A model generated the notes under the pieces. That model searched no databases, was not told where the DNA came from, and saw only the letters and a list, made by a program, of their open reading frames with translations. Positions 49,107 through 54,562 of a stretch of 54,562 nucleotides of DNA are shown here, piece after piece. The stretch's first letter is position 1; each line of letters starts with the position of its first letter. The stretch is from Pseudomonas libanensis (GTDB taxonomy: Bacteria > Pseudomonadota > Gammaproteobacteria > Pseudomonadales > Pseudomonadaceae). A program made the position numbers and the translations under genes. The stretch lies in the NCBI RefSeq assembly GCF_001439685.1, contig NZ_JYLH01000025.1:1-54562 (forward strand). Direction: 5' to 3'.

Positions 49107-50039
49107 TTAGCTGTGATCTGCTGCCTTGATCCGGTCGACTACCCGGGATGCGAGGTCATCAGGACGGAATTTGGCCAGGAAGTCATCAGCACCGACCTTC
49201 TTGACCATTGCCTGATTGAATACCCCCGACAACGAAGTATGCAGGATGATATGCAGTTTTTGCATGCGTGGATCGTTGCGTATCTCGGCAGTAAGGGTGT
49301 AGCCGTCCATTTCCGGCATCTCGATGTCGGAAATCATCATCAAGAATTCTTCTTCTGGCTTCTTGCCTTCGTCCACCAGCTTGCGCAGGTAGTCCAGGGC
49401 CTGGCGACCATCATTGAGCGCCACTACATCCACACCAACGGTTTGCAGGCAACGCGTGACCTGCTTGCGCGCCACTGAAGAGTCGTCCACGGTCAGTACG
49501 CGCAAAGACACGGCCTTGTGCGCGGTCTCGGCATCCACCACACCGACGGAGATGGTTTCCGAGGTCGGCGCTACTTCGGCGAGGATTTTCTCCACATCGA
49601 TGATTTCCACCAACTGGTTATCGACCCGCGTCACCGCCGTCAGGTAGTGGTCGCGCCCGGTGCCCTTGGGCGGCGGGTGGATCTCTTCCCAGTTCATATT
49701 GACGATACGTTCCACCGAGCGCACCAGGAAACCCTGGGTCTTGGTGTTGTACTCGGTAATGATCACGAAGGGACTCTGGCGATCTTGCAAACCTGAGGAC
49801 CCCGTGGCCAATGCCAGGTCGAGAATCGGAATAGTCGCGCCACGGATGTTGGCCACGCCACACACGACCGGATTGGACTTGGGCATGATCGTCAACTTGG
49901 GGCATTGCAGCACTTCACGCACTTTGAACACGTTGATGCCATACAACTGCTTGCCGTCCAGGCGGAAAAGCAACAACTCCAGGCGATTCTGCCCTACCAG
50001 CTGTGTGCGCTGGTTTACTGAATCCATTACACCTGCCAT
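49107..50039 (-). CDS. cheV: Chemotaxis coupling protein CheV
   Basis: 310 residues. N-terminal CheW domain (about residues 17-155; NRLELLLFRLDGKQLYGINVFKVREVL) fused to a receiver domain (about 175-300) with phospho-acceptor Asp in MMISDIEMPEMDGYTL near residue 236 and Lys in the final VGADDFLAKFRPDDL. Start at 50039 (MAGVMDSVNQRTQLVGQN) with TAGGAG 7 bases upstream; the longer reading is not supported. It is divergent from flgA. Confidence 0.94.
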   Translation of the reverse strand: MAGVMDSVNQRTQLVGQNRLELLLFRLDGKQLYGINVFKVREVLQCPKLTIMPKSNPVVCGVANIRGATIPILDLALATGSSGLQDRQSPFVIITEYNTKTQGFLVRSVERIVNMNWEEIHPPPKGTGRDHYLTAVTRVDNQLVEIIDVEKILAEVAPTSETISVGVVDAETAHKAVSLRVLTVDDSSVARKQVTRCLQTVGVDVVALNDGRQALDYLRKLVDEGKKPEEEFLMMISDIEMPEMDGYTLTAEIRNDPRMQKLHIILHTSLSGVFNQAMVKKVGADDFLAKFRPDDLASRVVDRIKAADHS

Positions 50040-50059
50040 GCCCAGACTCCTAAAACTAG

Positions 50060-50076
50060 GGGTACGAAGCGTACCC
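50060..50076. other. Short perfect inverted repeat in the cheV-flgA spacer
   Basis: GGGTACG-AAG-CGTACCC, seven base pairs with a three-base centre, 20 bases before the cheV start. It could be a leader hairpin or a regulator site. Confidence 0.4.
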
Positions 50077-50085
50077 AACACTAAA

Positions 50086-50101
50086 CGGCACGAGCTTTGC
50101 T
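50086..50101 (+). promoter_or_regulatory. Candidate sigma-54 promoter of flgA
   Basis: CGGCACGAGCTTTGCT matches the RpoN consensus at all key positions except the first T. The predicted start point (about 50111-50112) falls right before the flgA ATG, so either the mRNA is leaderless or the translation start lies downstream. Confidence 0.5.
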
Positions 50102-50112
50102 ATTTGTTGATC

Positions 50113-50877
50113 ATGGATATCAAAACGACAGTTTCCCGACACTTTGGCTGCCAACGCTATCGCAGATTGCTCTGCGCCTCGATGGCGTTGCTTGCCTTGG
50201 GGCTCAGTGCTACGACCCGTGCCGACAACGTTACCCTGCCTGATGTACTTATCGGCGTCACCCAAGGGTTTCTTGAGTTCACTGTAGAAGATTATCTGGC
50301 AACCACACAGACGCCGGGGCGTTATGAAATCCAGGTCAATCAGTTGGACCCGCGTTTGCGCATGCCCATGTGCGACAGGGAATTGACAGCCACCCTGGAA
50401 AGCCCCGCCCAACCCATTGGCCGGGTCACGGTGAAAGTACGCTGTGAAGGCGCCTCGCCCTGGACGGTATTCGTGCCTGCCCAGGTCAAGCTGTTCCGTG
50501 ATGTGGTTGTCGTTGCGCGGCCGTTGAAACGCACCGGTATTATCAGCTTTGAGGATGTGGCCTTGCGGGAGCGAGACATCAGCCAGATCAACCAGGGTTA
50601 CCTGACCTCACTGGACCAGGCTATCGGGCAGAGACTTACCCGACCAATGGTCACCGATCAAGTCATCACTTTGGTTCACCTGGAACAAGCCGAGGTGATT
50701 CGCAAGGGTGACCAGGTGGTCATTTCCGCCAGCAGCGGCGGGTTGAACGTCAGGATGCCAGGCGAAGCGTTGTCCAACGGCGGCATGAGCGAACAGATCC
50801 GCGTCAAGAACCTCAACTCCAACCGCGTCATCAAGGCGCGCGTGACCGCCCCCGGGCAAGTCGAGGTCGCTTTATAG
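50113..50877 (+). CDS. flgA: Flagellar P-ring assembly chaperone FlgA
   Basis: 254 residues. A signal peptide is seen up to about residue 37 (LLCASMALLALGLSATTRA), with a basic N-region. The mature part has the SAF domain (VVVVARPLKRTGIISFEDVALRERDI, about residues 135-160) and the FlgA C-terminal domain (AEVIRKGDQVVISASSGGLNVRMPGEALSNGG). It helps FlgI form the P-ring in the periplasm. The ATG at 50113 lacks a clear ribosome site; an ATG at 50182 would leave a shorter signal peptide. Confidence 0.9.
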   Translation: MDIKTTVSRHFGCQRYRRLLCASMALLALGLSATTRADNVTLPDVLIGVTQGFLEFTVEDYLATTQTPGRYEIQVNQLDPRLRMPMCDRELTATLESPAQPIGRVTVKVRCEGASPWTVFVPAQVKLFRDVVVVARPLKRTGIISFEDVALRERDISQINQGYLTSLDQAIGQRLTRPMVTDQVITLVHLEQAEVIRKGDQVVISASSGGLNVRMPGEALSNGGMSEQIRVKNLNSNRVIKARVTAPGQVEVAL

Positions 50878-50954
50878 AACACTGGTAGAGGACGCTGGGT
50901 TTTCCTACACTGTGCACGAGAAGTTCCGTGTGGAGATTTATTGTCATTCGCGCC

Positions 50955-50981
50955 TAAAGTTTGTTTGGGTATGGCCGAAAA
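50955..50981 (+). promoter_or_regulatory. Sigma-28 (FliA) promoter of flgM
   Basis: TAAAGTTT, eleven bases, GCCGAAAA: the -35 is perfect, the spacing is exact, and the -10 differs from GCCGATAA at one base. Transcription would begin about 30 bases before flgM. Confidence 0.8.
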
Positions 50982-51018
50982 CATGGCAAGCGTCCAAATA
51001 CCCAGAGGTTTTTTCAAC

Positions 51019-51342
51019 ATGGTCATTGATTTCAGTCGTTTGAATAACGCCCCGGCTGTGCCAGGCAATACGCGTACCGGCGCTGCCAAGGATAGCGTAG
51101 AAGCCAAGCCTCAGGCCCTGCCCGCGAAGGCAGAACAGGCCAGCGTCAGCCAGAGTGGGGAATCGGTTCACCTGAGCAATGAGGCTCAACAGTTGCAGAA
51201 GGTCACTGACTCGCTGCGCGACCAGCCGGTTGTCAACAAAGCCCGCGTGGCCGAGTTGAAACAGGCCATCGCCGATGGCAGCTATAAAGTCGACAGCAAC
51301 CGTGTCGCCAGCAAGCTGCTCAACTTCGAAGCCGAGCGCTAG
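51019..51342 (+). CDS. flgM: Anti-sigma-28 factor FlgM
   Basis: 107 residues. Disordered N-terminal half (MVIDFSRLNNAPAVPGNTRTG) and a C-terminal FliA-binding region, about residues 60-105 (VNKARVAELKQAIADGSYKVDSNRVASKLLNFE), which is the family motif. It inhibits FliA until it is exported through the finished hook. The start at 51019 gives the usual length and has AGAGG 12 bases upstream. It is followed by flgN. Confidence 0.95.
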   Translation: MVIDFSRLNNAPAVPGNTRTGAAKDSVEAKPQALPAKAEQASVSQSGESVHLSNEAQQLQKVTDSLRDQPVVNKARVAELKQAIADGSYKVDSNRVASKLLNFEAER

Positions 51343-51390
51343 GCAAAGGCCTGCGCAGGGCTTTTGGACGCTTAAAACCCAAGGCCAGCC

Positions 51391-51861
51391 ATGCACCACG
51401 ACGAACATTTGCTTCAACTGATCATTGATGATCTGGCGCCGACGCAGCAATTGCTCGAGCTGCTCAAAGAAGAGTCCCTGGCCTTGTACGGCCGGGATAT
51501 GCGCTTGCTGGAAGAAATCCTGGCGCGCAAACAGTCACTGATCGTGCTGCTCGAACAGCACGGCAAGAAGCGCAGCGAGATTCTGATCAGCCTGGGCCTG
51601 CCTGCCGATCATGATGGCCTCGCGCAACTGGCCAGTCACTCCTCGGTAGGTGACCAGTTGCTGTCGCAAAGCAAGGAACTCAACCAATTGCTCGCCCAGT
51701 GCCAGGAAGCCAACCTGCTCAACGGCCAGTCGATCCAGCTTCAGCAAGCCACGACCGCCAATCAGTTACGCATACTTCATGGCGGCGAACCTCCGGCCCT
51801 GTACAACGCACAAGGCTCCACCTCGCGCCTGGTCAAGCCAAGCACCCGCAGCCAAGCCTGA
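51391..51861 (+). CDS. flgN: Flagellar export chaperone FlgN
   Basis: 156 residues, almost entirely helical. It binds hook-associated proteins FlgK and FlgL before export. The helices LLQLIIDDLAPTQQLLELLKEESLALYGRDMRLLEEILARKQSL and QLLAQCQEANLLNGQSIQLQQ fit the FlgN family, which is conserved more in structure than in sequence. It starts 49 bases after flgM, with AAGGC-type ribosome site. Confidence 0.9.
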   Translation: MHHDEHLLQLIIDDLAPTQQLLELLKEESLALYGRDMRLLEEILARKQSLIVLLEQHGKKRSEILISLGLPADHDGLAQLASHSSVGDQLLSQSKELNQLLAQCQEANLLNGQSIQLQQATTANQLRILHGGEPPALYNAQGSTSRLVKPSTRSQA

Positions 51862-51957
51862 CGCCGGTTTACAGCGCGGCCTATCCAAGGTGCGCTACAT
51901 ACTGGCAAAATGCCGGTTCTTGCGTGTAGTCGTATTTTGCCTGGAGATGGAAGAACC

Positions 51958-52707
51958 GTGTTCAACGCCCTTAATGCGGAAGATGCCCCGCAGCCACCGA
52001 AGGTCCTCACCACGCCTCTGGAAATCGCCAGCACTTTGCGGATGCTCCAAGACAGCCATGATCCTTTGATCATCACCTTCCACGAGCGCAGCCAACGCTT
52101 TCAAAGCTATCTGGTAGACGTTTCCCGCGACAGCACCACGCTGGTACTGGATGAAATGATTCCCCGTGACGGCGAACGCTACCTGGAGAATGGCGAGTCC
52201 TTTCGTATCGAAGGTTTTCACGATGGTGTGCGGATTGCCTGGGAAAGCAACGGCACACTGAGCCTCAGCGAAAAGGACGGCCACCGCATCTACAGCGGCA
52301 ACATGCCCGAAGAGGTGGTGTACCATCAGCGCCGCAATGCTTTTCGCGCCGCATTGAAACTGGCGCAGCTGGTGAATATCGAGTTGGGTGGCGAGAAACT
52401 CAAGGCGCCGATCAACGGTAAGTTGCTGGATATCTCCGCCACCGGCTGCAAGCTTCGCTTCGAAGGCGACATCTCCGAGCGCCTGCAACTTGGCCAGGTC
52501 TACGACCGCTTTGTCGCTGCCCTGCCCTTTGGCAGCATGACCACCGCCGTAGAACTGCGCTACCTGCACTTCGAAGACAAGCTCAACATCACGTTCGCCG
52601 GCGTGCGCTTCCACAACATGAGTGGCTTGGTGCAACGCCAAGTGGAGCGCTTCGTGTATCAGTTGCAGCGTGAAGCTCGGCGCTTCGACAAAGACGACGA
52701 TTTTTAA
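51958..52707 (+). CDS. flgZ: Cyclic di-GMP-binding flagellar brake protein (YcgR/FlgZ)
   Basis: 249 residues. An N-terminal YcgR domain (about residues 20-110) and a PilZ domain (about 118-235) with the two c-di-GMP motifs intact: QRRNAFR (RxxxR) near residue 121 and DISATGCKLRF near residue 160. It slows motility when c-di-GMP is high. I chose GTG at 51958 (VFNALNAEDAPQPPK) with GGAG 11 bases upstream; the upstream extension has no ribosome site. Last gene of flgMNZ. Confidence 0.9.
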   Translation: MFNALNAEDAPQPPKVLTTPLEIASTLRMLQDSHDPLIITFHERSQRFQSYLVDVSRDSTTLVLDEMIPRDGERYLENGESFRIEGFHDGVRIAWESNGTLSLSEKDGHRIYSGNMPEEVVYHQRRNAFRAALKLAQLVNIELGGEKLKAPINGKLLDISATGCKLRFEGDISERLQLGQVYDRFVAALPFGSMTTAVELRYLHFEDKLNITFAGVRFHNMSGLVQRQVERFVYQLQREARRFDKDDDF

Positions 52708-52725
52708 GCTCTAAACGCTGAAGCA

Positions 52726-52763
52726 AAAAAACGGGCAGATCCTGGTGGGATCTGCCCGTTTTT
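52726..52763. terminator. Bidirectional terminator between flgZ and the MFS gene
   Basis: ACGGGCAGATCC and GGATCTGCCCGT form a 12-bp stem with a five-base loop, with A-run and T-run at the two sides. It serves both convergent genes. Confidence 0.92.
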
Positions 52764-52766
52764 CGT

Positions 52767-54140
52767 TCAGGGTCGCGCCCTGCTCAAATCATGAGGATGT
52801 TCGTCCGGGTCTGGGTGCTCTTGCGGCTCTTCGTTAGCCGGCTCATCCGTTGCGGGTTCAGGCTCTGAATCAGGAACGCTGACTTGCATCTGCTCCTGCA
52901 CCACCTGCTCATCCACCCGCGGGTCCAGCGCAGCGACCAATGGCGAACTGGACATGCTGTCGGGCATCGCCACGTGATGCAGCGGCGCGTCGTCGACCTG
53001 ATGCAGATTGGTTACCGCTTTCGGTCGAATTCGCCACACCAGGATCAACGCACAGAGGCTGAAAAATGCGTAGAGCATCTGGCTGCCGAATAGCTTCATG
53101 ACGACACCTGCCAACAGCGGGCCGACGCTCGCACCTATGCCATAGGTCACCAGCAGCATGGCCGTCAACGAAACCCTACGGTCACCTTCGACGTGGTCGT
53201 TGGAAAAGGCCACAGCCAACGGGTACAGGCAGAACTGCACCAGCGAACAAAAGAAGCCCGTCACGAACAGCACTTCCAAGGGCACCTGAGTCATGATCGC
53301 CAGCGGCAACGCCGTTATCGCCAGGCACAAGGCAAAGCAGCGAATCAGCAGTGCTCGGTCATAGCGGTCCGACAACCAGCCCAGAGGCCACTGCACGAGC
53401 AAACCGGCGAAAATACAACTACCCATGAACAAGCCAACCTGTTCAGTCGTCAGCCCCTGCTGGGACGCATAGAGCGGCGCCAAACCGTAGAACGAGCCCA
53501 CGATCAGTCCAGCGCCCAGCACCGTACTGAGCGACTGCGGCACACGCTTGATAAAGAAGCGAGGCTCCATCGGCGCCGGGTGCAATGGTGCCGGGTGAAT
53601 ACGTCGGGTCATGGCGACCGGCACCAGGCACAGGGCAAAGCACAACGCGACCAGCATCAACAGCTCGAGCCCAAGATGAGGGTGCATGACCAGGATCAAC
53701 TGGCCCAGCACCAGCCCGAGATAAGACGCGATCATGTAGCCACTGAACACTACGCCGCGCTGCTTGGCATCTGCCTGCTCGTTGAGCCAACTTTCAATGA
53801 CCATGTACTGGCACATCATGCCCAGGCCCACGATCATCCGCAGCACGATCCAGGCCGGCAGCCAATCGATCAAACCGTGGCCCAGCACCGCAGCTCCGAC
53901 GATTCCAGCGCAGGTGGCGTAGGCGCGAATATGCCCGACCCGGGCAATCAGGCGGTGGCCGATCTTGCCACCCAGGACCAAGCCAAAATAGTTGGCGGCC
54001 ATCAACGCACCAACCCACAGGCTGTCGACATTGTCTGCCGCAAGGCGCAAGGCCAGATAAGTACTGAGCAGGCCGGAGCCAATCAGCATCATCAAGGAAG
54101 CGAAATAAAGGGCTCGAAAAGATTTCCAGATCTGGCGCAT
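52767..54140 (-). CDS. MFS transporter, YcaD-like
   Basis: 457 residues. Twelve hydrophobic segments in residues 5-385, with MFS motif A variants GGKIGHRLIARVGHIRAYA and PLGWLSDRYDRALLIR. The tail of about 70 residues (from 390) is cytoplasmic, acidic and Pro-rich (DEPANEEPQEHPDPDEHPHD). Similar to the YcaD/major facilitator group of unknown substrate. It is convergent with flgZ and faces the same way as the rRNA operon. Confidence 0.83.
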   Translation of the reverse strand: MRQIWKSFRALYFASLMMLIGSGLLSTYLALRLAADNVDSLWVGALMAANYFGLVLGGKIGHRLIARVGHIRAYATCAGIVGAAVLGHGLIDWLPAWIVLRMIVGLGMMCQYMVIESWLNEQADAKQRGVVFSGYMIASYLGLVLGQLILVMHPHLGLELLMLVALCFALCLVPVAMTRRIHPAPLHPAPMEPRFFIKRVPQSLSTVLGAGLIVGSFYGLAPLYASQQGLTTEQVGLFMGSCIFAGLLVQWPLGWLSDRYDRALLIRCFALCLAITALPLAIMTQVPLEVLFVTGFFCSLVQFCLYPLAVAFSNDHVEGDRRVSLTAMLLVTYGIGASVGPLLAGVVMKLFGSQMLYAFFSLCALILVWRIRPKAVTNLHQVDDAPLHHVAMPDSMSSSPLVAALDPRVDEQVVQEQMQVSVPDSEPEPATDEPANEEPQEHPDPDEHPHDLSRARP

Positions 54141-54492
54141 CGGCGTTCCGAGCGGCTCCTTGCAGTGAGAGACGGGGCTATCGGCATGATAGTCCGGGGT
54201 GGTCGGGTCCGGACAGGCAGTATTGTCTGTTTCCGGGGATTATTTTGCATAAGAGCTCAGACGCTGCACCGGTGTTTGCAGGTACACCATAGAGATAAAT
54301 ACATGACGCACCTGCTGTGAACCCCGAACCGCTGCAAGGTTCGACTGAACTTGGGCAGCCTTGCAAAAAGCCTCAATAGTGCAGCGCAGAGGAGAGGAGA
54401 ACCAATAAGGGATATGGAACAAGCAGCGGGCGGCATTTCCGAGCGCCCAAAACAAAACCCCAACTGCTTTCGCAATTGGGGTTTCGGAATTT
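54141..54492. other. Spacer between the rRNA operon and the MFS gene
   Basis: About 350 bases without a credible gene. On the minus strand the 5S rRNA terminator is first, then about 300 bases leading to the MFS start. A short repeat-like TCCGGGGTGGTCGGGTCCGGA around 54191-54211 and a CAGACAATACTGCCTGTCC-type segment at about 54213-54231 may be part of the promoter region; nothing firmer is seen. Confidence 0.5.
54455..54484 (-). terminator. Terminator of the rRNA operon
   Basis: AAACCCCAA and TTGGGGTTT, extended by TGC/GCA pairs closing on a GAAA loop, then a T-rich stretch on the minus strand, starting eight bases past the 5S end. Confidence 0.9.
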
Positions 54493-54562
54493 AATCTTGA
54501 CGATGACCTACTCTCACATGGGGAAACCCCACACTACCATCGGCGATGCATCGTTTCACTAC
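54493..54562 (-). rRNA. rrf: 5S ribosomal RNA, 3' part
   Basis: The last 70 bases match the 3' part of Pseudomonas 5S rRNA on the minus strand, with GGTAGTGTGGGGTTTCCCCA, TGTGAGAGTAGGTCATCGTC and the end AAGATT. The rest, and the preceding 23S gene, lie beyond the right edge. Confidence 0.95.

Overview
The window is chromosomal DNA of a Pseudomonas of the fluorescens group. The gene order from holB to rne and from dctA to nrdA follows the P. aeruginosa order that I know. The intergenic spacers carry the paired REP sequences (REPINs) typical of fluorescens-group genomes. Coding regions are GC-rich and third positions are G/C-biased. Nearly every stretch is ordinary core genome, with a few accessory insertions. 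There is no CRISPR array, prophage or insertion sequence.

Layout. 1-1.7 kb: 5' end of an arabinose uptake operon (SDR dehydrogenase, araF) and a GNAT gene. 1.9-4.3 kb: an MFS gene followed by three small, poorly known genes. 4.4-8.7 kb: a four-gene operon of GntR regulator, DraG-type ADP-ribosylglycohydrolase, NCS1 permease and PfkB kinase, which looks like a nucleoside-type catabolic module. 8.8-11.8 kb: DUF1285, a lipoprotein, a divergent MoaA-like radical SAM protein and a TetR regulator. About 12.15-12.26 kb: a small RNA gene at the position of rgsA. 12.3-22.1 kb: tatD-holB-tmk-mltG-pabC-fabF-acpP-fabG-fabD-plsX-rpmF-yceD, the lipid and DNA-replication cluster, without the pilZ gene expected between tatD and holB. 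22.2-25.5 kb: maf, sppA, a HAD phosphatase and rluC. 26.3-29.4 kb: rne with a long leader. 29.6-32.6 kb: a MocA-like/XdhC pair and dctA with a sigma-54 promoter. 33-40.1 kb: an AraC regulator, phoPQ with a small secreted protein in front, a phosphopantetheinyl transferase and an RstAB-like two-component system. 40.7-43.6 kb: nrdA with NrdR and DnaA sites. 43.7-44.8 kb: an orphan protein with a calpain/papain-like Cys motif behind a near-perfect hrp box. 45-52.7 kb: flagellar and chemotaxis genes flgBCDE, cheR, cheV, flgA, flgM, flgN and flgZ. 52.8-54.1 kb: an MFS exporter. 54.5 kb to the end: the 3' part of a 5S rRNA gene.

Regulation is unusually readable here. I can see sigma-54 sites at dctA, flgB and probably flgA; a sigma-28 site at flgM; a sigma-S-like -10 at the small RNA; a three-copy PhoP-type box before the phoPQ operon; a pair of NrdR boxes plus a perfect DnaA box before nrdA; and a consensus sigma-70 promoter that puts yceD-rpmF-plsX on an almost leaderless mRNA. 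The strongest candidate for something undescribed is the 365-residue calpain-like protein with the hrp box at 44859-44887. The DraG/NCS1/PfkB operon and the divergent MoaA-like protein come next.
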